DNA of 64,000 bases, from the NCBI GenBank assembly GCA_030267565.1, contig BRXU01000010.1, positions 2,290,501 to 2,354,500 on the forward strand. Direction: 5' to 3'. The notes below the pieces were generated by a model, which worked only from the letters and a program-made list of their open reading frames with translations, was not told where the DNA came from and ran no database searches. Origin of the DNA: Pleodorina starrii (Eukaryota; Chlorophyta; Chlorophyceae; Chlamydomonadales; Volvocaceae). Made by a program: the position numbers and the translations under genes. Below are positions 44,600-55,273 of the stretch, piece after piece. The number at the start of each line of letters is the position of its first letter. Position 1 is the first letter of the stretch.

Positions 44600-46768
44600 G
44601 CCACCCGCTGCACGGAGCAGAGGACGCCTTCATGTGCCCAGGAGGCTTCGAAGGCATCCAGCCGGCCGGGCTTCAGCTGTGCTGTGATGTGGCCCCGGGG
44701 CAGCCCCGCCAGAGTGTCCTCGGAGAGCGCCGCCATGCTGAAATGTGCCCTCATGAGACGCTGCAGCTCCCCAATGACGCAGCCCACCACCGTGGCCGAC
44801 GGATGGTCATCAGGCTCCGCCCTGTGGTAGTGGCCCCAGACCGCCCACAGCCAAGTGGCTCGAAGGGCTGCCCACAGCAGCTGCAGCCCAGGGCTGGTGG
44901 GGTAGGCCGGCCACCCTCCCGGCCAGTCTCCCAGCAGCACAGCCGGCTGTCTGAAAGGCAAGTCCGCGGCCCCGGAGACTGTTGCCCACAGCTCTGCCAG
45001 CCAAACCCGAGCTGCGGTGTAAGCCCCGCACTCCAAGAAGACGTGGGTCAGGCTGGCGACATGCAGGTTGCCGTCCACCGAGCAGCTAGGAGCAGAGCAG
45101 TGGGCACGCTGCGGCTGACCTTTGGAGGCCAGGTACACCCCGCACGGGAGCCGTCCATGGTGCAGCCGCCAGGCGAGCGCCTTGGCCCGGTTGCTTGCGG
45201 GGCAGTCCCACAGCCGCTGCCAGGCCCGCCGGCGGTCGAGGGGAGACATGCCAGCCGGGCCATCAGCTGCCGGGTCTGCCTCCGGGGCCGGCCCGGCGGG
45301 CGCCGACGGTCCGGCGGCAGCACCGGGGTCCTGCTGGTGCGGTGCCGCATGGCGGCTGCTAGGCTGGCTGACCGGGCTTGCAGCGGCCGAGGGCAGTGAT
45401 GGGGGGGAGGAGCGGGGCCGCATCCAGCCGGGGCTGGGCGTGGGGTTCATGGCAAACCACCGGCTGCGGCTGGGCGCTTGCTGAGCCAGCCAGTGTTGGT
45501 GCCAGCGGGCCTCCTGTTGCTGTAGCTGGCTGTGCGGCTGCTCGGGCCACGCCGCGGGCATGAGGGGCTCCGTGTCCTGGTCCCGGCCCCAGCTGTGACC
45601 GCGGGCGGTGAGGCGGTGGCGCACCTCACTCACTGTGTAGTGGATGAGGGGCAGCGTGCCGTGGCCGTGGCTGAGGGGGTAGCACTGGACCGAGTCCCAA
45701 AGCCCCAGCAGCTGGTATTCCACTGGCCATGAGGAGGCGCGTTGGGCCGGGGGCGCCTCGCTGTATCGCTGATGGTCCTCCAAGGTCCAGTGTCGGCGCG
45801 GCTTGCGGCCCGGCAGCACGCAGGCTGCAGGCCAGTCGGCGTCCCCTGCTGCTCCGGCCTGCTCGCTGTCTGGGGGCACCAAGCGGCCGTTGGGCAGGAC
45901 GGCCCACAAGACTCCCGTAGGGCTGCTTACCCGGCTGCCATCGGGCGACAGGAGCCAGTCGGGCGCCGGCGGCAGTTCGGGGTCCAGGGGGTCGGCTGGC
46001 AGCAGTCTCCGCCAGTCGGTTGGGATGGCCCCAAGGACCGCCTGCATGAGGGGTTCGTGCTGGGTCATGGGCGACGCTGCACGGAGCTCGGCCAGGGTGC
46101 GGGGTCCCAGGTGGGCGGTCCCAGCCGGCGGGGTGAAGGGCTGGTCGGCGGCGGGGTCACGCAGGGCTGCATTGAAGAACAGGGGCTCATGCAGGATGGC
46201 ACGCGCGTCCGTGGTCTCTGGGTAGGCCAGCCGGGTCGGGAGCGAGGAGCGGTAGGACTGCACCAGGCTGGCAATGAACGTAGGCAGGCTGGGGGGCGGT
46301 TCCGCCGTGCCATACACCCAGCCCCACCCAGTGGTCCCATCCGGCCTGTACTCGTCGAGCAGACCCCGCATGATCTGCTTCCATGGCTGCTGGCCGGGCT
46401 GAGCGAGCTGGGCGAGGGGCTTCGCATGCAGGGCGACCATGAAGGCATCGAGGTCGAGACGGCCGACACCGCCACAGTCGTGATCCTGGCAGGCGATCTC
46501 CGGGCCAGGCTTCAGCAGGGCCCGTCCGTGGCACACCAGGGAGGCGTCTTCCTCCAGGAGCGACCAGGCCACAAAGCCGTCGATATGCTTGCGGAGTGCC
46601 GCCAGCTGGGGTGGGGTGGGGCGGATGATGGAGAGGTGGTATGCCAGGGTGTTTCCCAGCACCTGTTTGGCCACATGCACCCTGCCCACGAGGCTGAGGC
46701 CGTGTCGCCGCCACACATGGCCGAGACGCTGAACCCGCTGAATTCTGCTGGTGTAGCAGAGCCGCGCC

Positions 46769-47107
46769 GACCTGCGCATCGGGCGTGCCACACCCGCCGC
46801 GGCCACGCAAGCTGGGCCGCGGCCCCCCGTGGAGGTCGATGCTTACATCCGCGCCGGCTTGTCGCGCGTGCGCGAGGTGCAGCAGCAGGCGCATGCGCCG
46901 AATACGAGGCGTAAGCAGGAGGCGGCGCTCCGGGATCTTGTCGAATGGCTGGTGCAGTACGGGGAGGGGCATACCGCCCTGACCTGTACCGTCGAGCAAG
47001 TGCTGGTGTACATCACCCTACACTGGGTGCCGCGGCACGGACGTTACGGGCAGCCGGCGCGCGCGAAGAGCACCTTGGGGCAGCTGTCCCACCTGTCGAC
47101 CCAGCTC
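46769..47107 (+). pseudogene. possible tyrosine-recombinase N-terminal fragment, unit 2
   Basis: Matches 42434-42772 at +4,335 bp over the whole open frame. Same tentative assignment. Confidence 0.4.
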
Positions 47108-49027
47108 TTTTTTTTTTTTTTCTGCGAGGGACGTTACAAGGACTGGGAAAGCGAAGCCCAACGGGCAAGCCGAGCAAGACCGGCAAGCCGCAACAGCCTG
47201 GCAAGAAGCCCAAAAAACCACCGCAAGGAGCCAAGGAGAGAGAAAAAGCCAAGCAACACCTAAACTCGCAGACAGGACAGGGACAGGGACGGGGGCAGCA
47301 AGGGGCCAGGAGCCACTGCTGCACGGGCGGCACACACGGCCACCCCTACCTCCAAGACACCGAGGAGGGAACTGAAACCAACACCAGGGCCCAACACCAG
47401 GGCCAAACCCCAGGGCCCAACACCAGGGCCAACACCACGGCCCAACACCAGGGCCAACCCCACAGCCCAACACCAGGGCCCAACACCAGGGCCCAAAACC
47501 AGAGCCAACACCACGGCCCAACACCAGGGCCAAAACCACGGCCCAACACCCGGGCCAGCACCACGGACCAACAACAGGGCCCGTCACCGGAGACAAGCCC
47601 CAGGGATGGGCAAAGGCCCCAACAGCGACCACAGCGACAACACAACCACAACCTGCACAACCTCAACAGCCAAGGGGCGAACCCTACACCCTGGGCGACA
47701 GCAACAGGAACAACAAACAAAACCGGGCAACCGCCGCAGCGAACCAGGGCAAAACGAGCCCCCCCCCACCGGGGAGCACCAGAGAAAACAGAAAACCCAC
47801 AGCACGCCCGAAGAGAACCCCGCACCACCGAAACCGCCTCCCAGAGCCACAAAAGCCGCAGGGACGGTGCCACACAAGCGCACCGGAGACAAACAACAAC
47901 CGACCCCACCCTGGGGGCGTCCCCGCAAGACAGCAGGCCCGAAGACACACCTCCCTCCCAAGACACCCCGCACCGCAGGAACCTCACTCCCACGTCCCCC
48001 CGGCTCCCAAGAACCCCCACGGGCGCAGCAGGGGCAACACTGCCTGGCTGGAAGCCAGGGCACAAGCGCGCCGGCGACAAGACACCCGCAGACCCCACCC
48101 TGGGGGCGACCCCCGAACCGCACCTGCCTCCCACGGCGGCCTGCACCACACCAACCCTGCACCGAAGCCCCCCCGCCCCTCCCCAGTCCCCCCCCGAAAC
48201 CCTCCCCAGACCCCCCGGCGCCACACGCACCCCACTCCCAAGAACCCCCCCCTCCAGGCCGCAGGGGCAGCACCGCCGGGTCAGAGACCAAGGCACGAGA
48301 GCGCCAGCGACAAAACACCCACAGACCCCACACAGGGGGCGACCCCTCAAGACAGCAGCCTCCGAACCGCACCTGCCTCCCGCGGCAGCCTGCACCACAC
48401 CAACCCTGCTCCTAAGCTCCCCCGACCCCCAAGACCCCCTCCGGCCCCACCCACAGCAAGCCCCGCACCGCACCCCCCTCCCTAGGCAACCCGCACCGCA
48501 CTCCCCCCACCCTCGAGGCCCCTCGCACCCTAAGGACCTCAGACACCGAGATCCCCCACTCCCAACACCCCGCTCACGACGGCCCCGGCTGCCCTGTCAG
48601 CTGAGCTGCTGCCTGGCTGGGCTGGGCGCTGATGGCTGACCCGGATGGGGAGACCTGCTGTGCTGCCTGGGCGCCCCCGGCGGGTGCCTGTGGTGCTGGG
48701 ACCGGGGCCACCCGGGACAGATGAACCTGCAGACGCGGGCTGCTGCCAGCCACCCGCTGCACGGAGCAGAGGACGCCTTCATGTGCCCAGGAGGCTTCGA
48801 AGGCATCCAGCCGGCCGGGCTTCAGCTGTGCTGTGATGTGGCCCCGGGGCAGCCCCGCCAGAGTGTCCTCGGAGAGCGCCGCCATGCTGAAATGTGCCCT
48901 CATGAGACGCTGCAGCTCCCCAATGACGCAGCCCACCACCGTGGCCGACGGATGGTCATCAGGCTCCGCCCTGTGGTAGTGGCCCCAGACCGCCCACAGC
49001 CAAGTGGCTCGAAGGGCTGCCCACAGC
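47108..49027 (-). mobile_element. family-L LINE, array unit 3, left part
   Basis: T14, 3' UTR and ORF2 C-terminus (stop 48574-48576). It lacks the SINE and inverted repeat of units 1 and 2: CTGCTGCCAGCCACCCGC is continuous at 48740. It stops at CCCACAGC (49027) and resumes after the composite insertion at 62295 (ACAGCAGCTGCAGC). Confidence 0.92.
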
Positions 49028-49196
49028 CACTCGCCCGGCACTTCTGCCCAGGAGCGCTGCCTGGCTTCAGCCAGGAGGAGTCGATATTCGCCCATCCAGT
49101 TTAGATCAGTTATTCGTTGTCGAGCAGTAATCGCCAGTTACCCTGGAGAACCCGGCGAACTCGTCGGCCTCGCGACAGCAGCCGTCGGGGGCGCGC

Positions 49197-52100
49197 TTGC
49201 CGACGCGATCCTCCGGTCGGCCGCTGCAGGCCTTCGACCCAGAGCCGGAGCACCGTTTTCGCCAGCGTCACGCGGGGCAGCAGCGCGGTGCGAGTGACCC
49301 CGGTGCCGCCTCTGCGACGTCCTTGCACGACAACCCGCTGTTCGCGGGAGAAATCGTCGCTGACACCGCCGGCTCCGGAGCTGCCGGCCCCAGCAGGCGC
49401 GTCAGCGGTATCCCACGGGCGCCGTCGGCAGCGGCCCTCAGGGCGCAGGCATTGCTGCAGGCTCGCGCTTCGGGTGGCGTCGTGCAGATGGACCCTACCG
49501 GCGGTGGCGACCCCGCTGCCGCTGGGCCTAGCGGGCAGCGCCGTCCGCCCATGGCCGAGGACGCTGGTGCACCCTCCCCACGGCGCGGTCTCGACCATGT
49601 GTTGGGTGCCCACGTTCCGCAACCGCTGGAGCACTGGCTGCCGGAGGAGGCTCGTCTGCGCTCGGAACTGGCACGGTCGCCGACCGCACGATCCCCAGCC
49701 CCCGGCGGGCCGGCTGGGCGGCTTCCAGCGGACAACATTCCGCCCGACCCGGGGCCGCCTCGGCGTGTGCTTCCGGTGGCGAATGGGGGACAGCATCATG
49801 CCGCCCTCCACCCGCCGCCGGGTTTCGGGCCGCTCGGTCCCCATCCGGAGCTTCGACCGGCACTCGCCCCTGGCGACGCCCTTGCTGCGGTCCACTACGG
49901 CGGCATGCTGCACCCGGAGCCTGCGCTGGCGCCTGCCGCCGCCGCAGCCGCGGGCGTTCCGGCCGCCGGGGGCAACCTCGGCAGCATGCTGCGTCCGGAG
50001 CCTGCGCTGGCGCCTGCCGCCGCCGCAGCCGCGGTCGTGCCGGCCGCTGGGGGTAACCTTGGCGGCGTGCTGCATCCGGGGGTTGCGCTGCCGCCTGCCG
50101 CCGCCGCAGCCGCGGGCGTTCCGGCCGCCGGGGGCAACCTCGGCAGCATGCTGCGTCCGGAGCCTGCGCTGGCGCCTGCCGCCGCCGCAGCCGCGGTCGT
50201 GCCGGCCGCTGGGGGTAACCTTGGCGGCGTGCTGCATCCGGGGGTTGCGCTGCCGCCTGCCGCCGCCGCAGCCGCGGGCGTTCCGGCCGCCGGGGGCAAC
50301 CTCGGCGGCATGCCGCGTCCGGAGCCTGCGCTGGCGCCTGCCGCCGCCGCAGCTGCAGCCTTTCCGGCCGCTGGGGGCAACCTTGGCGGCATGCTGCCGA
50401 TGATGCCTGCAGCCGGGCTCGGCGGCGCCCTCGGCGCGCATGTGCCACCGGCCGCGGCGCCTGCCGCGGCTGCCGCGCTCGCTGCCGCTGTGGCCGACGC
50501 CGGACGAGACCCCGTTGCGCGATCACCGCCGGCCGCGGTACCAGATATGCCTTTCGCCGCCGCCGACCCAGCCGCTGTCGCCGCCGCTGGAGCAGCCTAT
50601 GCCGCCTCGCCGCCATTGCCGCCGCAGCAGCTGCAGCCATGGCAGCGGGCGCTGATGCCGCAGCTGCAGCAACAGCCGCTGATGCCGCCGCCGCAGCAGC
50701 AGCAGCTACCGCTACAGCCGCCGCCCACGGCTCCCCACATGTGGCCCCTTGGGCCCCCACCCGCCCGGCGGCGCAGCCGCCTGCACCAGCTATTCCTGGA
50801 CATCGGGGGAGAGCCAGCCGACCTGGCTGGCGATCAGGCAGCCGGGTCCCAGCTGCCACGGCAGCAGCAGGCCGGCGCCGCCAGTGGCGTGGCAGGCGAG
50901 GCGCAAGCCCCGCCCCAGGACCGACAGCCGCCCCCGCTGCACGACCGCGAGCCGGCTGCGGCTGCGTATAGCGCAGGCGACCTGCAGCAGCCGTTCCCGG
51001 CGCTCTGGCAGCCAGCCGTCGGCGCCGTTGGCCAGCACCCTCCTTGGCAGCCGATGCCTGGTGGGGGATGGGCGCCTTACTACCCCGCGGTTGCGGGCTA
51101 CCAGTTGCCACCGGGCTACCCGGACGCATGGGCGGGCGATGCACGCCGCGCCGACGGTATGGCGCCGTGGCGGGCCGATTGGCTGCAGCGTGCCGCAGCG
51201 GCGGCGCTCAGCGCTAGTGGTTTGGCGCAGCAGGCCGTTCCCGTTGGCCTCACGCCGGCTCCGGACCACGCTGGCGACCAGCTGCCGGTGCAAAGCGTGC
51301 GGATCAAGACGGCGCCTCCGGAGGCCGCCATGAAGATCAAGGAGGTGACGCTCATGTCCGTCGCCAAACTCAAGGACGACATGAAGACGTGGGCGGCTCA
51401 GGAGCAGCTGGGGCTTCTGAACACCAACGACCCCCGGTACTTTGATTTCTTCCCGAAGTTTATATCGTCCCAAGAGAGCGCAAAGGGGTTACATCGGATT
51501 TGGGAGGAGGTGGCGCTGTCGACGCCCTACAAGGACCGCATGCTGCAGCTGTGGGAAGCGATCGGGGACTCGTATAACCTACACCTGACGCCTGCCGACG
51601 TGGCTACGGTAAAGCAGATGGTGAAGCAGCGGCCCGGGGAGCAGCTGCGACCGTGTTTCGAGCGCCTGCGTCACGCCATGACGCTCGAGGACCGGTATAA
51701 GACCCGGATCCCGCCGCAAGACCTGCTGCAGTCGTTCATGGGAGGTATCCTGTCGGACGAGCTCCGCAAGGATGTGGGCACGGCGTTCGCGGAGGAGCAG
51801 GGCCACCTCGGCATGCCCCCGGAGGAGATGCTGAAGGCGCTCGGCAAGGCGGTCGACAAGGCCCAAAAGCTGCACTCGCTGCAAGTCAGCCTGTTCGTGC
51901 GCCAGGAGCCCTCGGCCCAGCCGCAGTCCAAGGACGGCCGCGCTCACACGTCCACTGCCGCGGAAACGCAGGGTGCGGCCTCACAGCGGTCAGAAAAGTC
52001 CAAACAGCGGAAGCCGCCGCCGCAGCAGCAGCAGCAACAGACGCCGCCGCAGCAGCCGCAGCAGCAGCAGCCGTCGCCGCCGCCGCAGCAGCCTGCGTCG

Positions 52101-54140
52101 CAAGCACCGCAGCCGGCGGCGCAAGGCAGCGGGCAGTGCGTGGTGTGCCGTGACCGCGGCGCGCCGGCTGACCACCACGTCGACGCCTGCCCTCATCACC
52201 ATGCTGCCCGCAACAACAACCGATGCCCGATCTGCTACCGCTGGCCTTATCACCACCCTAACGTCTGTTGGGGGCCAGGCGGAGCGGCGGGGGGAGGTCG
52301 CGGCCAGGGGCAGGCGGAGGTGCCACGGCAAGCGCCGCCGGGCGACTACCCGCCGCAAGGCGGATACGGAGGATACGGTGGAGGCCGCGGCATGGGCATG
52401 GGCCGCGGATACGGTGGAGGACGAGGAGGCGGATATGGAGGCCGCGGGCCCGGGGGCGGATACGCGGGTGGCCGTGGTCAGGGCTACGGTTACGGCGGTG
52501 GAGGGTACGGTGGCGAGCAGGGCCCGTCGGGGACGGGGGCTGGCGGACCTCCTGCACGGGGTCACGTCGCCGCCGTGGAGCAGGCGGGGGTGCCGGGGCA
52601 GCAGCCGGCGCCAACCGGACAGACGGAACAGCGGCGCGTCACGTTTGCTGACCAGCAGGAGCACGCGCCGTACCATGCCGCCTACTCGGAGGAGTATGAG
52701 TACGTGGACGCCAGCCCATACTTCGCCGGCTGCACGTACCTCACCGCCGAGTGCCCTGAGGCGGTTCCGGAGCCCGCCGTTCCGGCCGAGACCAATGCCA
52801 CGCGGCTGGCTGGCCAGCCGACCCCCCAACCGTTTGCTGTACCCACGGAGTCTGCTGTGAGCTTCCGGCCCCGCCGCCACGGCTACAAGCCGTTTGAGCC
52901 GCGGAGCTCGGACAGTGGAGGCAGCATTGTGGTGGAAGTGCCGGCCGAGGTCGTACGCGAGGGCGCGAAAAGCGGCGTCAAGGTTATCGTGCAGGTCGTT
53001 CCGGGCAGCCTGGATTTGGACGACGCGGCCGCCGCACCACAGGGCGCCCAGGTGCAGCGTATGGCAGCCGCCAGCGTCACGCAGACGGCTGATGCGCCGC
53101 CGCTGGCGACCAGCGTGACGCCGGACAGCAGCGACCAGATGGCCCCACCCGCGGAAGGGCCGTCGCCAAGCGGCGGCGCTGGCGCGCCTGGGTCGACCGC
53201 TGCCGATTTCGCTGCCCACGGCACCGCGGCGTCGATACCAATGCGTGCAGCTGTGCCCGGCGGAGACACTCTGGCTGCGCCAGCCGCCGCTGCCGCTGCT
53301 GACGCCGCGCCTTTCGCCAACAGCCACGTGCGCGCCCGGGGCGCCGCCGCCAGGTCGGCTGGAGACGGCGCCGAAGAGCCGCCGCTGGTGGCTGCCGCGC
53401 TGCACGGCGGTGGCACCATATCGCCACCGCCGGCGGCCGTGCAGCTGCCTGGCGGCGGCACAGACGCGCTGTCCACGCCAACTGAACCGCGGCCAGATGG
53501 TGGCGGCTCCAGCGTGCGGGGCGCACCTCTCTCATGCGCTGCCAATGAGTCGTCGCTGTGTGTGCCGTACCGCGGGCCGTCGATGCCGCTTGTCCCCACC
53601 GTCCGCCCCCACGCTGCGATGCGGGCGGCGGCGCATGCCTCGCGCCTGGCAGCGGTGACGCGGCCCAGCGGACCGGACGAGTCCCGGGAGCTGCAGGAAT
53701 TTCGGTCGCACAACCACGGCGACCTGTACCTCCTTTGGGACCACCAGCTCGGCCTCTGGCATGAAGGGCGGGACGTGCCGGTACGCGCGACGCTGAAGGA
53801 TGAGGGGGCCAACGTGTCGTGCATCGACAGGCAGTTCTGCCAGCGGCACGGCATCGCCTATCGGACGTCGCCTGTGCGGCTGAAGACCACCATGGGCATG
53901 TCGGAGCAGCTCTGCGAGGTCGCCAGTCTGCGTGTGGTGCTGTGCCCGGGGGACCCCGGACGCCGGCGGGTGCTGCAGCCAACGGGACCGGTGTTGGTCA
54001 TCGATGGGGACGGCGAGTTCGATTTTCTATGGGGCAAGGTTGACTCGAACCAAGTGGCCGCCTACGTGGACCCCTACCCGCGACCGACCATGTGGTACAG
54101 GCCCGACCTGCCGGAGGGGCGCCCAGCAGCTAGCTTATAG
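49197..54140 (+). CDS. Gag-protease-like polyprotein (1,647 codons)
   Basis: The N-terminal 700 residues are Ala/Pro/Gly-rich and include six copies of a 27-aa repeat (49905-50390). A compact helical region at residues about 712-905 (FFPKFISSQESAKG, MLQLWEAIGDSYNLHL, LLQSFMGGILSDELRKDV) resembles a retroelement Gag capsid. Two Cys/His clusters follow: CVVCRDRG…HHVDAC (from residue 981) and CPICYRWPYHHPNVC (from 1010), then an RGG/Gly-Tyr-rich stretch that may bind RNA. Near the C-terminus, LKDEGANVSCID (Asp at residue 1535) followed by a hydrophobic beta-rich segment (VLVIDGDGEFDFLWG) looks like a retropepsin; D-E-G-A replaces the usual D-S/T-G-A. The last four or so codons and the stop come from the LINE heptamers, so the natural C-terminus is lost. 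No RT or integrase of its own kind follows. Element class is uncertain (LTR or DIRS-like). Confidence 0.7.
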   Translation: MPTRSSGRPLQAFDPEPEHRFRQRHAGQQRGASDPGAASATSLHDNPLFAGEIVADTAGSGAAGPSRRVSGIPRAPSAAALRAQALLQARASGGVVQMDPTGGGDPAAAGPSGQRRPPMAEDAGAPSPRRGLDHVLGAHVPQPLEHWLPEEARLRSELARSPTARSPAPGGPAGRLPADNIPPDPGPPRRVLPVANGGQHHAALHPPPGFGPLGPHPELRPALAPGDALAAVHYGGMLHPEPALAPAAAAAAGVPAAGGNLGSMLRPEPALAPAAAAAAVVPAAGGNLGGVLHPGVALPPAAAAAAGVPAAGGNLGSMLRPEPALAPAAAAAAVVPAAGGNLGGVLHPGVALPPAAAAAAGVPAAGGNLGGMPRPEPALAPAAAAAAAFPAAGGNLGGMLPMMPAAGLGGALGAHVPPAAAPAAAAALAAAVADAGRDPVARSPPAAVPDMPFAAADPAAVAAAGAAYAASPPLPPQQLQPWQRALMPQLQQQPLMPPPQQQQLPLQPPPTAPHMWPLGPPPARRRSRLHQLFLDIGGEPADLAGDQAAGSQLPRQQQAGAASGVAGEAQAPPQDRQPPPLHDREPAAAAYSAGDLQQPFPALWQPAVGAVGQHPPWQPMPGGGWAPYYPAVAGYQLPPGYPDAWAGDARRADGMAPWRADWLQRAAAAALSASGLAQQAVPVGLTPAPDHAGDQLPVQSVRIKTAPPEAAMKIKEVTLMSVAKLKDDMKTWAAQEQLGLLNTNDPRYFDFFPKFISSQESAKGLHRIWEEVALSTPYKDRMLQLWEAIGDSYNLHLTPADVATVKQMVKQRPGEQLRPCFERLRHAMTLEDRYKTRIPPQDLLQSFMGGILSDELRKDVGTAFAEEQGHLGMPPEEMLKALGKAVDKAQKLHSLQVSLFVRQEPSAQPQSKDGRAHTSTAAETQGAASQRSEKSKQRKPPPQQQQQQTPPQQPQQQQPSPPPQQPASQAPQPAAQGSGQCVVCRDRGAPADHHVDACPHHHAARNNNRCPICYRWPYHHPNVCWGPGGAAGGGRGQGQAEVPRQAPPGDYPPQGGYGGYGGGRGMGMGRGYGGGRGGGYGGRGPGGGYAGGRGQGYGYGGGGYGGEQGPSGTGAGGPPARGHVAAVEQAGVPGQQPAPTGQTEQRRVTFADQQEHAPYHAAYSEEYEYVDASPYFAGCTYLTAECPEAVPEPAVPAETNATRLAGQPTPQPFAVPTESAVSFRPRRHGYKPFEPRSSDSGGSIVVEVPAEVVREGAKSGVKVIVQVVPGSLDLDDAAAAPQGAQVQRMAAASVTQTADAPPLATSVTPDSSDQMAPPAEGPSPSGGAGAPGSTAADFAAHGTAASIPMRAAVPGGDTLAAPAAAAAADAAPFANSHVRARGAAARSAGDGAEEPPLVAAALHGGGTISPPPAAVQLPGGGTDALSTPTEPRPDGGGSSVRGAPLSCAANESSLCVPYRGPSMPLVPTVRPHAAMRAAAHASRLAAVTRPSGPDESRELQEFRSHNHGDLYLLWDHQLGLWHEGRDVPVRATLKDEGANVSCIDRQFCQRHGIAYRTSPVRLKTTMGMSEQLCEVASLRVVLCPGDPGRRRVLQPTGPVLVIDGDGEFDFLWGKVDSNQVAAYVDPYPRPTMWYRPDLPEGRPAASL
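49905..50390 (+). repeat. six in-frame 81-bp repeats in the gag-like ORF
   Basis: Exactly 6 x 81 bp. Each unit encodes a 27-aa block of the form MLRPEPALAPAAAAAA-VVPAAGGNLGG. Units alternate between two types (PEPALAP and PGVALPP), suggesting duplication of a two-unit block. Confidence 0.92.
54113..54130 (+). repeat. 18-bp direct repeat, left copy
   Basis: GGAGGGGCGCCCAGCAGC. The identical 18-mer recurs at 57413-57430, in the same codon phase relative to the Gag-protease ORF and the RT ORF. Confidence 0.9.
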
Positions 54141-54164
54141 CTTATAGCTTATAGCTTATAGCTT
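54131..54164 (+). repeat. CTTATAG heptamer array at the LINE 5' end
   Basis: Four to five heptamers, ending CTTAAGCTACTCC. It supplies the TAG (54138-54140) that now ends the Gag-protease ORF. Homologous to 7561-7587. Confidence 0.88.
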
Positions 54165-55143
54165 AAGCTACTCCAACACCTCGTCGACATTTGTTTGCTG
54201 GCAATGCCTCACTCAGCACCTGCAACTTCAACAACAGGCTGCGCGCTTCCCGCTTTCCTTTAGGTCATTTTGCTTCTTTTCGTTTGGTTGCTTCAGCGGC
54301 GCGACCCGCGGCAGCGGCGGTTTTCTCTCTTGTCGCCGCAGCCGCCATCGGACCGGCGACTCCAGGACTCGGCGCTCCAATCAGGGCGCACAGCACGCCT
54401 ACTCTCTTTGTTCTTCTCCTTCTTCTTTTCGTGGAACTGGGCGTGCGGATTGCGCGTCTTCTCGGAGTGCGCCCTCGGCGAGCGCAGCAATCATCCTCGT
54501 GCTTCCAGCCTGACGCGGCGCCAAGCCGGCGCTGCGAAAGCTTGCAGCTAAGCCTCTTTTTAGCGACGTTTTCTCGGGCGTCTTGCGCGGTTGGCCTTCC
54601 GGTCGCTCGTGGTGGACGACATCGTGGAGCTGTGGTGCTGGACGACTTCCGTGGAGCCCGCGCTTGGAGCCTAGCGGCCTGTGGAGTTTCCTTTGACATC
54701 TTCAGGCCTGGCGGTCGGTTTCTGGCAGGGCCAGGGGTTGGTTTCTTCCGTGCGGGGTTGGTTTCTTCCGTTGGTGGGTGTCTTGGCTGCCCGGCGAGGG
54801 GTTCTTCCTCTGCCTGCTTTGGGTGGCTTGTCCTCGGTGGGGTGAGGCTTGCTCTTGTTGTGTAGGTGGGTGCTGCTTCGTGCCTGGGGTGCCCTGTGGT
54901 TGCAGGGGTGGGCTTCGGGGTGCAGGTGGGGTGCTTTGCCTGTGCGGTGTGCCCTTGCTGCCCTGTCCAGCTCAGCTGCTCTGCAGCTCAGTACAGACCG
55001 ACCAGACGGCCTCAGGCGCTCGAGGAGCTCCCACAGAGCCAGGGTGCAGGCAGGGAGGAGTGCAAGTCCCCCGCCTGCTCTCCTGGGACGGGCCCCTAGC
55101 AGCAGAGTTGGGGGCTCTACAGCAGCAGCTTCAGCAGCAGAAC

Positions 55144-55178
<35 letters not shown>

Positions 55179-55273
55179 GCAACACCAGCAACAGCAGTAT
55201 CAACATCAGCACGCCGCAGCAGCAGCAACAGCCAGTTCAGCATCAGCAACAGCATCAGCAACAGCCCGCCCTC
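54165..55273 (+). other. LINE 5' UTR
   Basis: A stretch without a convincing gene, collinear with the 5' UTR of copy A (reverse complement of 6450-7560). It includes the CAG tract at about 55123-55200, open in all three frames. A TAG at 55097-55099 closes the ORF1 frame upstream of the tract, so ORF1 translation most likely begins at the ATG at 55274 or within the tract. Confidence 0.75.

Larger units (their letters stand above)
42773..46768 (-). mobile_element. family-L LINE, array unit 2
   Basis: Same structure and breakpoints as unit 1, shifted by 4,335 bp. Its T run (42773-42786) is two bases shorter and abuts the 339-bp coding fragment of unit 1 rather than satellite. Confidence 0.93.
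44239..46768 (-). pseudogene. LINE ORF2 C-terminal part, unit 2
   Basis: Matches the copy at 39904-42433 apart from at least one base, which gives Arg instead of His in the APSRSRW stretch. Closed by the SINE at 44445-44599; stop at 44239-44241. Confidence 0.87.
38452..49027. repeat. tandem array of a 4,335-bp unit (2 full, third split)
   Basis: CTGCGAGGGACG starts units at 38452, 42787 and 47122, spaced exactly 4,335 bp. Units 1 and 2 look almost identical; one visible difference is T at 41132 against C at 45467. Each holds a minus L copy and a 339-bp plus-strand coding fragment. Unit 3 lacks the SINE found in units 1 and 2, is interrupted at 49027 by the 13.3 kb composite insertion and continues at 62295-63356. 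Confidence 0.93.

Noticed and set aside
49905..50390. CRISPR-like array
   Set aside because: Repeats are contiguous 81-bp coding units without spacers, and the context is eukaryotic transposon DNA.
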